DNA of 64,000 nt, from NCBI RefSeq assembly GCF_000223215.1, contig NC_017243.1:2170001-2234000 (forward strand), given 5' to 3'. Position 1 is the first letter of the stretch. Every line of letters begins with the position of its first letter. This document shows, piece after piece, positions 43,130 through 52,273 of this stretch. The position numbers were made by a program, and so were the translations under genes. This DNA is from Brachyspira intermedia PWS/A (lineage in GTDB: Bacteria > Spirochaetota > Brachyspiria > Brachyspirales > Brachyspiraceae). The notes under the pieces were generated by a model. That model was not told the DNA's origin, made no database searches, and worked only from the letters and a program-made list of their open reading frames with translations.

Positions 43130-45700
43130 TTATCTTGAATAAGGAGTATTTTTAAGTGGTAGTTCTGTTTGGAACTCACCGTTAAACTTATAATAAGCTA
43201 AAGCAACAGCAGGAGCAGTAGGTATACTAGAAATCTCTCCTATACCTGTAGCACCATAACCATAAGGAACACCAGGTTTTTCTATAATAATAGATTCAAC
43301 ATCTGGAGTTTTATCAGCTCTGAATAATCCTAAAGTACCGAATTTAACTTTAGGAACACAATCTTCAAGCGGGAATTTTTCTGTCAAAGCATAACCTAAA
43401 GACATAACAACACCGCCTTCAATTTGTCCTTCCAAAGCTATAGGGTTAATAGCCTTTCCTATATCATGAGCAGCAACTATTTTATTTATAGTACCGTCAT
43501 CATTAAGTATACATACTTGTGTAGCATAACTGTATGCAACGTGAGAAACAGGATGAGGTTTATCAACGCCCATTTTATCTGTAATAGTTAACCATTCGCC
43601 GTAATATTCTTTTCCTTCTAAATCTTTTAATGTTTTACCAGCCAAATCTTTCTTAAGGTCTTCACAAGCTCTCTTACAAGCTTCACCTGTAATAAGTGTT
43701 TGTCTTGAACCTGAAGTAGTACCGGAGTCAGGAGAAGTTGCAGTATTAGGCTGATGAATTATTATCTCATCATCATTCAAATCAAGAGTTTCTCCAGCTA
43801 TTTGATAAAGTACTGTAGCAATACCCTGTCCTATACAAGAAGCAGCAGAGTATACATTAACTTTTCCGTCTTTTACTACCAAACGAACTCTTCCTGTGTC
43901 AGGCAAACCAACACCTACACCAGAGTTTTTCAAAGAACAAGCTATACCAACATTTTTATTATTATAATAAATGTCTTTAACAGCTTCTAATGTTTCAACA
44001 AGTCCTGTAGCCTCATCAGCTATTTGATAGTTAGGAAGCACTTGACCAGGACGTATAGCATTTCTATATCTTATTTCCCAAGGATCTAAACCGCACATTT
44101 CAGCAAGCAAGTTTATATTCATTTCAGTAGCAAAACAAGACTGAGGTACGCCGAATCCTCTGAATGGTCCAGTTGGAGGGTTATTAGTATAGAAAGATTT
44201 ACCCTCTATATCTATAACTTGATAATTATAAGGACCAGCAGCATGTGTACAAGCTCTTTGAAGTACAGGGCCTGATAATGAAGCATAAGCACCGGCATCT
44301 GTAATTAAAGTAGCTTTCATAGCTGTAAGTATACCGTTTTCATCACAAGCAGTAGTCATATCTATGCTCATAGGGTGACGTTTTGGGTGCCAGTTTATAC
44401 TTTCTTGTCTTGTAAGTTTAAATTTAACAGGTCTTTTTGTTCTATATGCCATTATAGCTGCATAATGCTGAACACTCATATCCTCCTTACCACCAAATCC
44501 GCCGCCTACATATTTATTTTCTACTACAACTTTTTCTGCATCTATACCTAAAGCCAAAGCAACCTCTTTTTTAGTATCATAAACACTTTGGTCGCTTGAA
44601 TATACAAATATTCCATCTTCATTGAAAGGCATAGCAACAGCAACTTCTGCTTCCATAAATGCATGCTCTGTCCAAGGAAGTTCATAATGTTTTGTAACTT
44701 TATATTTAGATTTAGCTATTACTTCATCAGCATTACCTTTAACTAATCTTTCATGAGTAAGTAAATTGCTTTCTCTTTCTTCATGAACTAAAGGAGCACC
44801 CTCTTTCATAGCTTCCTGAGGATTTCTTACCAATGGTAATTCTTCATATTCTATTTTTACTAAATCTCTAGCTTTTTTAGCAGTAGCTTCATCTTCAGCA
44901 ACGATTAAAGCTAAACCGTCAGCGATAAATCTTGTAGTTTCGCCTTCACCGATAAGTACATCCCAGTCATGGAAAATATGTCCGATTTTCTTAGCACCAG
45001 GTAAATCTTTAGCAGTTATTACATCAACTACGCCTTTTAAAGCTTTTGCTTCGCTAATATCTATTTTTAATATTTTAGCTCTTGGATATTTAGTTCTTAC
45101 AGCAACCCCATGAAGCATACCTTCTAACTCTATATCATCACAGTATTCGCCAATACCTAAAGCTTTTTCTTTAGCATCTACTCTAGCAATATTTCTATCG
45201 CCTAATTTTACTTTACCTTTGTATTCTTTAACATCAATATTTTCTCTAATCATTTTAGCAGCTAATTCTATAGCATCAATGATTTTTTTGTATCCTGTAC
45301 ATCTGCAAATATTATTTTTAATAGCAGCAACAATTTCAAGTCTTGTAGGATTAGGATTTTTATCTATTAATCCTTTAGCACATATAACCATGCCAGGTAT
45401 ACAGAATCCGCATTGAACGGCCCCTGCAACTGCAAAAGCATGAGCATAAATATCTTTTTCTCTTTGAGTAAATCCCTCTATAGTTTGTACGCTTTTACCC
45501 TGCAATCTTCCTATAGTTTGTATACATGCTTTAGTAGGTTTTCCATCTATCAAAACAGTACAAGTTCCGCAAGCACCTTCAGAACATCCGTCTTTAACTG
45601 ATTTACATTTACAGTCATTCCTAAGAACATCCATTAACTTTCTGTCTGAGTCAAAGCTCATCTCTTTACCATTAATGATAATCTTGGCAATCTCGCCCAT
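43130..45700 (-). CDS. xdhD: Molybdenum hydroxylase, FeS-Mo fusion without FAD domain (XdhD type)
   Basis: 856 residues. Residues 1-155 bind two [2Fe-2S] clusters: GCSEGACGTC with KAC, and QCGFCIPG with CRCTGY. From about 165 the Mo-binding part follows: GVAVRTKYPRAKIL, GGGFGGKEDMS, and near the end GYGATGIGEISS with the catalytic Glu. There is no FAD domain, so electrons must pass to another flavoprotein; YgfK encoded just upstream is the obvious candidate. AAGGAGG precedes the ATG at 45700; the nine extra upstream codons overlap that site. The E. coli homologue is XdhD, proposed to act on purines or hypoxanthine. Selenium dependence is inferred from yqeB and yqeC. Confidence 0.92.
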   Translation of the reverse strand: MGEIAKIIINGKEMSFDSDRKLMDVLRNDCKCKSVKDGCSEGACGTCTVLIDGKPTKACIQTIGRLQGKSVQTIEGFTQREKDIYAHAFAVAGAVQCGFCIPGMVICAKGLIDKNPNPTRLEIVAAIKNNICRCTGYKKIIDAIELAAKMIRENIDVKEYKGKVKLGDRNIARVDAKEKALGIGEYCDDIELEGMLHGVAVRTKYPRAKILKIDISEAKALKGVVDVITAKDLPGAKKIGHIFHDWDVLIGEGETTRFIADGLALIVAEDEATAKKARDLVKIEYEELPLVRNPQEAMKEGAPLVHEERESNLLTHERLVKGNADEVIAKSKYKVTKHYELPWTEHAFMEAEVAVAMPFNEDGIFVYSSDQSVYDTKKEVALALGIDAEKVVVENKYVGGGFGGKEDMSVQHYAAIMAYRTKRPVKFKLTRQESINWHPKRHPMSIDMTTACDENGILTAMKATLITDAGAYASLSGPVLQRACTHAAGPYNYQVIDIEGKSFYTNNPPTGPFRGFGVPQSCFATEMNINLLAEMCGLDPWEIRYRNAIRPGQVLPNYQIADEATGLVETLEAVKDIYYNNKNVGIACSLKNSGVGVGLPDTGRVRLVVKDGKVNVYSAASCIGQGIATVLYQIAGETLDLNDDEIIIHQPNTATSPDSGTTSGSRQTLITGEACKRACEDLKKDLAGKTLKDLEGKEYYGEWLTITDKMGVDKPHPVSHVAYSYATQVCILNDDGTINKIVAAHDIGKAINPIALEGQIEGGVVMSLGYALTEKFPLEDCVPKVKFGTLGLFRADKTPDVESIIIEKPGVPYGYGATGIGEISSIPTAPAVALAYYKFNGEFQTELPLKNTPYSR

Positions 45701-45730
45701 ATATTCCTCCTTATATATTAAAATCAAATA

Positions 45731-45772
45731 AACATAACAAGGGAAAGATACTTACCTCTCCTTTGCTATGTT
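45731..45772 (-). promoter_or_regulatory. Stem-loop between ygfK and xdhD
   Basis: On the minus strand aacatagcaaagg pairs with cccttgttatgtt, with G-T or mismatch at two positions, around a loop of about 15 nt. The following bases are T-rich but not a clean T-run. Weak terminator or processing site. Confidence 0.4.
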
Positions 45773-45796
45773 ATACAATAATCAATATAAAGTCAA

Positions 45797-48766
45797 TTAT
45801 TTTAATATTAAATACTTATAGTTATTAAATACGGCATCAACTATAGTGTAAACACCATTGTTCTTTCCGCCAACTTTATAAGATTCTTCTTTACCATCAA
45901 TTCTAAGTTTAGCATTTCCTTCTTTATCTAAGAATAAGAAACCATCATTTTTAGAATTTTTCATATCATCTTCAGTAGCAAACAATGTAAATTTATCTTT
46001 ATAAGGAGCAGAACTATAAGGACAGAATGTTTCACAGTTACCGCATTCATTACACATATAATCAACGTGTATGATTTGTGATATCTTAGCATGTCCTGCA
46101 ACTTTTATAGATACATTAGCTCTGTTAGGACAAACTTCAGTACAGCTTTCACAAATATAATCACAGCTTAAACATCTAGTAGCTTCAGGGTCTTTTGATA
46201 CTTCTTTCAAATTACCTTTTTTACTATAAGATATTTCTTCAGTAGAAACAGAAGGCAAATCAGGAGCAACTGCTTTTCCTAATATAGCTTCAGCAACAAC
46301 TTTAGCATCTCTTATAGCTTCAACTATAGTAGCAGCACCATATAAACCATCACCAGCAACATAAACATTTTTGATAGATGATTCATTAGCAGCAGAACAT
46401 TTTGGCTTGCCTTTATCATCAACATCTATACCATTAGATTTGTAGAAGTCAGATTCAATTTGCTCACCAATAGAAGCTATAACACTGCTAGCAGGTACTT
46501 CTACTGTTTCGCCAGTTTCAACAACATTTCTTCTGCCTTTTTCATCATAGTCAGATAATTCCATTTTTTTACAAAGAAGTTTACCGTTTTCTAATTTAAC
46601 AGGTGCAAGTAATTCCATAAACTCAACACCATCTTCTAAAGCCTCTTGAAGTTCTTCTTCTAAAGCAGGCATATATCTCTTAGTTCTTCTATAAACTAAT
46701 CTAACATTTTTAACGCCTTTATTTTTCTTAGCAGCACGAGCAGCATCCATAGCAGTGTTACCGCCTCCAATTACTACTACATCTTCTCCTAAAGCAACGT
46801 TTCCATTAGTTTTATTGAACTCTTCTAAGAATTTAAGAGCGTTCATAGATTCGCCGGCTTCAAGTTTTAAAGGCATATTTTTATGAGCACCTATACAAAC
46901 AACAGTGTAATCATAATTTTTAGCAAATTCTTTTATATCTTTAATTTCTTTGCCTAATTCAAATTTAACACCCATTTGCTTACATAAGCTAACATCATTT
47001 CCAATCTCTTCAGCACTTATTCTGAAGCTAGGTATAATATTAGCAACTACACCGCCAGCTTTTTCTCTCTTATCGAATACTGTAACATCAACACCAGCAC
47101 GAGCCAAGAAGAATGCAGCAGAAAGTCCGGCAGGACCAGCACCTATGATACCAGCTTTTTTACCTATAGAAGCAGCAGGTTTTAAAGTGCCTATTACTTT
47201 ACTATATCCAGCTTTAGCAGCTTCTAATTTGCAAGCTCTAATGCTTACAGGCTCTTCATAGAATTGTCTAGTACATTTATCCATACAAGTATGAGGACAT
47301 AATATACCTGTAGCAAATGGAAGAGCGTTTTTCTCTATAATAACTTTGAAAGACTCTTCATATTTTCCTTCAGAATTAAGTCTTATATAAGTAGTAAGGT
47401 CTTGATGAATAGGACAAGTTTCCATACAAGGAGCTATATAACAATCGATCAAAGGTACTTTTTTATTAACTTTTCTGCTAGCAAGAGGCTTAACAGGTTT
47501 AATATGATGTTTGCTTTTTTTGCTCCATTCAATGATTTTTTCAGTTTTAGCTACATCTACTTTAGTAAATGCTTTTGGTTCTTTAAGGTTTTTAGCTATT
47601 TGCTCGCCTCTTTGATAACCGCCTGATTTTAAGAAAGTAGTAGCCATAGTTACAGGCCAAATTCCTGCATCTATAACATCATTGATATTGAAATAATCAC
47701 ATCCGCCTGAATACGAAATTCTCAATTTTCCGTCAAAATCTTTACTCAATCTTGAAGCAACTGTCATAGAAAGTGGGAATAAAGATTTACCAGACATGTA
47801 CATTTCTTCAGATGGTAATTCTTTTTGTTTAACATCTACAGGGAATGTATTAGTTATTTTTACACCGAATGCAAGTGAATTATCTTCAGCTAATTTTTGA
47901 AGTCTTTGAAGCATAGGAATTGCATCGCTGTATTGTAAGTCATCATTAAAGTGGAAATCGGTAAATGATATATAATCATAACCCATTTCATCTAAAGTTT
48001 TTCTAGCATATTCATAACCTAATAAAGTTGGGTTACATTTAACAAAAGTATTTAATTTCTTTTCTGTGATTAGGTATGAAGCTATTTTTTCTATTTCTGT
48101 AGGAGGACATCCATGAAGAGTAGATAAAGTAACAGAATTACATACATCAGCATTGATTTTATCTATATCTTCTTTTTTGAAGTTTTGGAATCTGCTGATA
48201 TTATCAGTTAACCATTGTTTACATTCTTTGAAAATAGGAGTATTAGAAGCATCTTTCATGCCTTCAATGAAAGTATCGATTTTTTCAGTTTTAATGCCTT
48301 CATAATCATAACCAACAGACATATTGAACTGAAAACCGTCCATATCTCCTAAATCCCATTCTTTAGCAATTACTTTTAAAGCAACCCAAGCCTTAACATA
48401 TTCATCAAAAGCCTGAGGAACATAAAGTTCTGTAGACCATTCACAGTTATAACATTCATCATTAGCTGTGATACAAGGTTTAGCAACGCATTTGCTTAAT
48501 TCTTCTCCGTCCATTTTCTGAACAGTTTTAAGTTCAAAGAATCTGCTTCCTGTATAATAAGCAGCAACTATGTTTTGAGCTAATTGAGTATGAGGTCCTG
48601 CTGCAGGTCCTATAGGAGTTTCTAATTTTCTTCCAAAAATTTCGTAATATTTAGCTTTATCAGCTTTAAATGCTCTTGAAACACCAAATACTTTACCAGA
48701 TTTTTTTTCTTCTAGAATCCAATTCATAAGGTTTCCAAAAGGTATGGGTGTCATTACATCACTCAT
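45797..48766 (-). CDS. ygfK: YgfK, iron-sulfur flavoprotein (putative selenate reductase subunit)
   Basis: 989 residues. Residues 1-400 resemble a dihydroorotate-dehydrogenase-type barrel (ETPIGPAAGPHTQ, STLHGCPPTEIEK). Residues 430-830 resemble the glutamate synthase small subunit: a Cys-rich stretch (CMETCPIHQDLT, CPHTCMDKC), an FAD site GIIGAGPAGLSAAFFLARAG, and an NAD(P)H site VVIGGGNTAMDAARAAKK. The C-terminus holds two 4Fe-4S motifs (CLSCDYICESCTEVCP and CNECGNCETFCP). In E. coli it was tied to selenate reduction, but its constant place in purine clusters suggests NAD(P)H-linked reduction of a purine intermediate or electron delivery to XdhD. GGAGG precedes the ATG. Confidence 0.92.
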   Translation of the reverse strand: MSDVMTPIPFGNLMNWILEEKKSGKVFGVSRAFKADKAKYYEIFGRKLETPIGPAAGPHTQLAQNIVAAYYTGSRFFELKTVQKMDGEELSKCVAKPCITANDECYNCEWSTELYVPQAFDEYVKAWVALKVIAKEWDLGDMDGFQFNMSVGYDYEGIKTEKIDTFIEGMKDASNTPIFKECKQWLTDNISRFQNFKKEDIDKINADVCNSVTLSTLHGCPPTEIEKIASYLITEKKLNTFVKCNPTLLGYEYARKTLDEMGYDYISFTDFHFNDDLQYSDAIPMLQRLQKLAEDNSLAFGVKITNTFPVDVKQKELPSEEMYMSGKSLFPLSMTVASRLSKDFDGKLRISYSGGCDYFNINDVIDAGIWPVTMATTFLKSGGYQRGEQIAKNLKEPKAFTKVDVAKTEKIIEWSKKSKHHIKPVKPLASRKVNKKVPLIDCYIAPCMETCPIHQDLTTYIRLNSEGKYEESFKVIIEKNALPFATGILCPHTCMDKCTRQFYEEPVSIRACKLEAAKAGYSKVIGTLKPAASIGKKAGIIGAGPAGLSAAFFLARAGVDVTVFDKREKAGGVVANIIPSFRISAEEIGNDVSLCKQMGVKFELGKEIKDIKEFAKNYDYTVVCIGAHKNMPLKLEAGESMNALKFLEEFNKTNGNVALGEDVVVIGGGNTAMDAARAAKKNKGVKNVRLVYRRTKRYMPALEEELQEALEDGVEFMELLAPVKLENGKLLCKKMELSDYDEKGRRNVVETGETVEVPASSVIASIGEQIESDFYKSNGIDVDDKGKPKCSAANESSIKNVYVAGDGLYGAATIVEAIRDAKVVAEAILGKAVAPDLPSVSTEEISYSKKGNLKEVSKDPEATRCLSCDYICESCTEVCPNRANVSIKVAGHAKISQIIHVDYMCNECGNCETFCPYSSAPYKDKFTLFATEDDMKNSKNDGFLFLDKEGNAKLRIDGKEESYKVGGKNNGVYTIVDAVFNNYKYLILK

Positions 48767-48814
48767 TATAATTCCTCCAATTAATTATTACTGTAATTTA
48801 TTAAAATACCAAAA

Positions 48815-48849
48815 AAATTCTATATAAAAATCAATTTTATATAGAATTT
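48815..48849 (-). terminator. Intrinsic terminator of ssnA
   Basis: Perfect 15-bp stem (aaattctatataaaa with ttttatatagaattt), 5-nt loop, and on the minus strand a run of seven T. It separates ssnA from ygfK transcription, or gives partial read-through. Confidence 0.85.
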
Positions 48850-48863
48850 CATGATATTATTTT

Positions 48864-50195
48864 TTATTTATTAATCTGTTTCCAAAGCTTATCAGCTTCT
48901 TCTCTTATCTTAGCATAAGCAGCTTCTTCATCAATCTTAGTGAGTTTTCTATCTCTCATCAATACTTCACCGTTACAAACAGTAGTATTAACATGTCCGC
49001 CGTTCATACCGAATAATATATGTCCATTAATATTTTTATCACTTAATTCTGTATAGTTTTTATAATCTACAATGATAACATCAGCAGCAGCACCCTCTTT
49101 AAGTACGCCAAGTGGAGTATCGAAATAACGATTAGCCATTTTAGCATTATTTTCAAATAACATTGTAGGTATTTCGCCCCAAGCAGCATTTGGATCGCAA
49201 AGGCTATGTTTATGAAGTACATTAGCTACTTTGTATGATTCTGTCATATCATGAGTATATCCATCAGTACCTAAACCTGTTAATATTCCTTTTTTCATTA
49301 ATTCCATTGTAGGAGGACATCCGCAAGCATTACCCATATTAGATTCAGGGTTATGAGAAGTCATAGTATCTGTTTCTTTGATTAAATCCATTTCATGGGG
49401 ATTGATATATATACAATGTACAAGTATAGTTTTAGGACCTAAAACTTTGAAATCATAAAGTCTATCAACTATTCTTTTACCATGTTCTTTCAAACAAGCA
49501 TGTAAATCTTCTATACCTTCAGCAACGTGAATATGGCAGCCTATACCTTCAGGTAAATCTTTCATACAAGCTTCCATAGTTTTATCAGAAATAGTGAAAG
49601 AAGCATGCATTCCCATCATACCTTTAATCATATCTGTTTTATCAGCCATAGCATGTTTAATAAAATCAAGGTTTTCTTTAACTGAAGCTTTTGACTTAGC
49701 CTCTCCATCTCTATCAGAAACTTCATAACATAAACAAGAACGAACACCCATAGTTTTAGCAGCTTCTTCTATAGCGAATAAAGAACCTTCAATATGACCG
49801 AAACTAGCATGGTGGTCAAATACAGTAGTAACACCGCTTTTAATAGATTCTATATAAGTAGCCATAGCACTTTGTTTAGTTTGTTCTAAAGTAAGGTTTC
49901 TATCTATAGTCCACCACATACCATCTAATATTTCTAAAAATCCTTTAGGATTATAACCATTAATGCTGAAACCTCTAGCCATAGCAGAGTAAATATGTTC
50001 ATGTACATTTATGAAAGCCGGCATAATAATGCTTCCTTTAGCATCTATATACTCAGCATCTTTATATTTTGCTTTCAAATCTGAAGTTTTTCCAACTTCT
50101 TTAATTAATCTTCCATCACAAAGAACTGCACCATCTTCAATAAATGGCTTAGCAGGATCTCTAGTAATTAATTTTCCCCCACCTATTAATAACAT
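48864..50195 (-). CDS. ssnA: SsnA, putative aminohydrolase of the purine cluster
   Basis: Amidohydrolase-superfamily protein, 443 residues. Metal ligands: FINVHEHIYSAMARG (HxH), GMHASF, HIHVAEGIEDLHACL and GLGTDGYTHDM (Asp). It is close to guanine and chlorohydrolase-type deaminases; in E. coli it was first noted for an effect in stationary phase. In this cluster it probably deaminates or hydrolyses a purine-derived ring, but the substrate is not settled. TAGGAGG precedes the ATG. Divergent from the regulator gene, with promoters for both in the 180-bp gap. Confidence 0.9.
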   Translation of the reverse strand: MLLIGGGKLITRDPAKPFIEDGAVLCDGRLIKEVGKTSDLKAKYKDAEYIDAKGSIIMPAFINVHEHIYSAMARGFSINGYNPKGFLEILDGMWWTIDRNLTLEQTKQSAMATYIESIKSGVTTVFDHHASFGHIEGSLFAIEEAAKTMGVRSCLCYEVSDRDGEAKSKASVKENLDFIKHAMADKTDMIKGMMGMHASFTISDKTMEACMKDLPEGIGCHIHVAEGIEDLHACLKEHGKRIVDRLYDFKVLGPKTILVHCIYINPHEMDLIKETDTMTSHNPESNMGNACGCPPTMELMKKGILTGLGTDGYTHDMTESYKVANVLHKHSLCDPNAAWGEIPTMLFENNAKMANRYFDTPLGVLKEGAAADVIIVDYKNYTELSDKNINGHILFGMNGGHVNTTVCNGEVLMRDRKLTKIDEEAAYAKIREEADKLWKQINK

Positions 50196-50245
50196 AAGCT
50201 GCCTCCTAAATTTATATTCGAGTAATTATTTATATACATTTTAAT

Positions 50246-50273
50246 AGGATATTAAAAAAAGCACATTTGTCAA
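50246..50273 (-). promoter_or_regulatory. ssnA promoter
   Basis: On the minus strand: TTGACA (50273-50268), a 16-bp spacer and TATCCT (50251-50246). The -35 is perfect and the -10 is four of six. Confidence 0.55.
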
Positions 50274-50290
50274 CGAATTTTCAAAAAAAA

Positions 50291-50316
50291 TTTAGATTTT
50301 TTCTTGAAAATCTAAA
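50291..50316. promoter_or_regulatory. Inverted repeat in the divergent ssnA/regulator control region
   Basis: tttagatttt and aaaatctaaa form a perfect 10-bp inverted repeat with a 6-bp centre. It overlaps the -35 box of the regulator promoter and is flanked by a wider ttttcaa/ttgaaaa pair. It is the best candidate for a regulator binding site. Confidence 0.55.
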
Positions 50317-50332
50317 AAAAAATTAGTATACT
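50304..50332 (+). promoter_or_regulatory. Promoter of the DauR-like regulator operon
   Basis: TTGAAA (50304-50309), 17-bp spacer, TATACT (50327-50332): each box is one base from consensus with ideal spacing. It would drive the regulator and the co-directional ygeX-ygeY-ygeW genes. Confidence 0.65.
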
Positions 50333-50375
50333 ATAAGCATATTAATTAACTATTATAAAATATTTTGGAATATTT

Positions 50376-51029
50376 ATGAGTTCTAATATAATACTTGAAA
50401 CATTAATAAGCGTTGCTCATGGCATAGCAAGACAATTTGGAAATAATTGTGAAGTTTGTTTACATGAACTAAAAGAAGATGACTTGGAACATACAATTAT
50501 TTTTATTATTAATGGAGGTATAACTGGAAGACAAGCAGGAGAAGGTGCCTCTAATATCGTTATAAACACCATAGAAAAACTAAGAAAAGGGGAACCAATA
50601 GTTGACCATTTATCATACCTTACAAAAGCATCAAATGGAAAAATATTGAAATCTTCAACAGTTTTTATAAAGGATATGAATGGTAAATACAGATATATAC
50701 TATCTATAAACTTCGATATAACTAATTTTTTACCATTTAAAAGCGATTTAGATACATTATTACAAACTGAAGATAAATCTAAATTGGAAGAAATCCCTAA
50801 TAGTGCTCAAGAACTTATGGAAAAGTTAATAATAAAAAGTGAGGAATTAGTAGGAAAGCCTGCTTCTATAATGAATAAAGATGAAAAAATAAAGGCTATA
50901 AAATTTTTAAATGACTCCGGAGTATTTTTGATAACTAAATCCGGAGATAAGGTATCTAATCATTTTGGAATAAGTAAATTCACTCTATATAACTATATAG
51001 ATTCAAAAAAGGAGGATATAAATGAGTGA
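50376..51029 (+). CDS. YheO/DauR-like PAS-HTH transcriptional regulator
   Basis: 217 residues. The N-terminal YheO-type PAS domain covers about residues 5-115 (GIARQFGNNCEVCLHEL, GGITGRQAGEG, FIKDMNGKYRYILSINFDIT). A C-terminal HTH lies around 175-210 (GVFLITKSGDKVSNHFGISKFTLYNYI). Relatives such as DauR control amino-acid catabolic genes. Here it sits between the two arms of the purine cluster and overlaps ygeX by 8 bp, so it is the likely regulator of the set. The ligand may be a pathway intermediate (inference). Its promoter overlaps the inverted repeat upstream, suggesting self-control. Confidence 0.85.
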   Translation: MSSNIILETLISVAHGIARQFGNNCEVCLHELKEDDLEHTIIFIINGGITGRQAGEGASNIVINTIEKLRKGEPIVDHLSYLTKASNGKILKSSTVFIKDMNGKYRYILSINFDITNFLPFKSDLDTLLQTEDKSKLEEIPNSAQELMEKLIIKSEELVGKPASIMNKDEKIKAIKFLNDSGVFLITKSGDKVSNHFGISKFTLYNYIDSKKEDINE

Positions 51030-52215
51030 TCTTAAATGGGCTGAAAATAAAATGCCTAAAACAGAAGATAAAAATTTACCAATTATGTCTATTGAGGAAG
51101 TAAAAAAAGCAAAAGCTTTTCACCAAAGTTTCCCTCAATATACAGAAACACCATTAGCAGATTTAAAAGAAATGGCTAAATATTTAGGTTTAGGAACTAT
51201 AAAAGTAAAAGATGAGTCATATAGATTCGGTCTTAATGCTTTTAAAGTATTAGGCGGTTCTTACTCTATGGCTAGATATATAGCTCAGAAAATGGGAAAA
51301 GATGTAAGCGAATTCCCTTATGATGTATTAACTTCAAAAAAATTAAAAGATGAATTCGGTCAAGCTACATTCTTCTCAGCTACAGACGGTAACCATGGTA
51401 GAGGTGTTGCTTGGGCTGCTAACAAATTAGGACAAAAATCAGTAATTTTTATGCCTAAAGGTTCAACAGAAACTAGATTAAAAAATATTCAGGCTGAAGG
51501 TGCTACAGCTACAATAGAAGAATTCAACTATGATGAATGCGTTAGAAAAGCTGCTGCTGAAGCTGCTAAAGTTCAAAACGGAGTAGTTGTTCAGGACACT
51601 GCTTGGGAAGGATATGAAGAAATACCTGCTTGGATCATGCAAGGTTATGGTACTATGGCTTTAGAAGCTGATGAGCAATTCGGTGAAAGACCTACACATG
51701 TATTCGTACAGGCTGGTGTTGGTTCTTTAGCTGGTGCTATGGTTGGATATTTCTCTAACAAATATAAAGATAATCCTCCTGTAATGGTAGTAGTGGAAGC
51801 TGATGCTGCTGCTTGTTTATACAAAGGAGCTGAAGCTGGAGACGGAAAAATAAGAATAGTTGAAGGTGATTTAGACACTATTATGGCTGGACTTGCTTGC
51901 GGTGAGCCTAATATCACTTCTTGGGATATACTTAAAAACCATGCTGATTGTTTCATAGCTGCTCAGGATATAGTTGCTGCTAGAGGTATGAGAATGTTAT
52001 CTGCTCCATTAAAAGGAGACCCTCAAGTAGTATCTGGTGAATCTGGTGCTGCTCCATTCGGTGCTTTAGCTACTATAATGCTTAATGATGAATATGCTGA
52101 ATTAAGAAAAAAATTAAAACTTGATTCCAATTCTAAAGTATTATTATTCAGCACAGAAGGTGATACTGATCCTGAAAGATGGAAAAATATCATTTGGGAA
52201 GCTAAAGAAAGATAA
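51022..52215 (+). CDS. ygeX: Diaminopropionate ammonia-lyase
   Basis: PLP enzyme that converts 2,3-diaminopropionate to pyruvate and two ammonia. The PLP Lys lies in GLNAFKVLGGSYSMARY; FSATDGNHGRGVAWAA is the phosphate-side asparagine loop; SGESGAAPFGAL closes the cofactor site. 397 residues, normal. AAAGGAGG precedes the ATG, which lies inside the last codons of the regulator gene. In the purine cluster it would be the step that yields pyruvate. Codons are strongly biased to GCT, GGT and GAA, unlike the genes on the other strand, which suggests very high expression. Confidence 0.94.
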   Translation: MSDLKWAENKMPKTEDKNLPIMSIEEVKKAKAFHQSFPQYTETPLADLKEMAKYLGLGTIKVKDESYRFGLNAFKVLGGSYSMARYIAQKMGKDVSEFPYDVLTSKKLKDEFGQATFFSATDGNHGRGVAWAANKLGQKSVIFMPKGSTETRLKNIQAEGATATIEEFNYDECVRKAAAEAAKVQNGVVVQDTAWEGYEEIPAWIMQGYGTMALEADEQFGERPTHVFVQAGVGSLAGAMVGYFSNKYKDNPPVMVVVEADAAACLYKGAEAGDGKIRIVEGDLDTIMAGLACGEPNITSWDILKNHADCFIAAQDIVAARGMRMLSAPLKGDPQVVSGESGAAPFGALATIMLNDEYAELRKKLKLDSNSKVLLFSTEGDTDPERWKNIIWEAKER

Positions 52216-52273
52216 TTATAAAAGTAAAAAAGAAATAAAAAATAAATTATAAATTTTTAGGAGAATAAAAACA

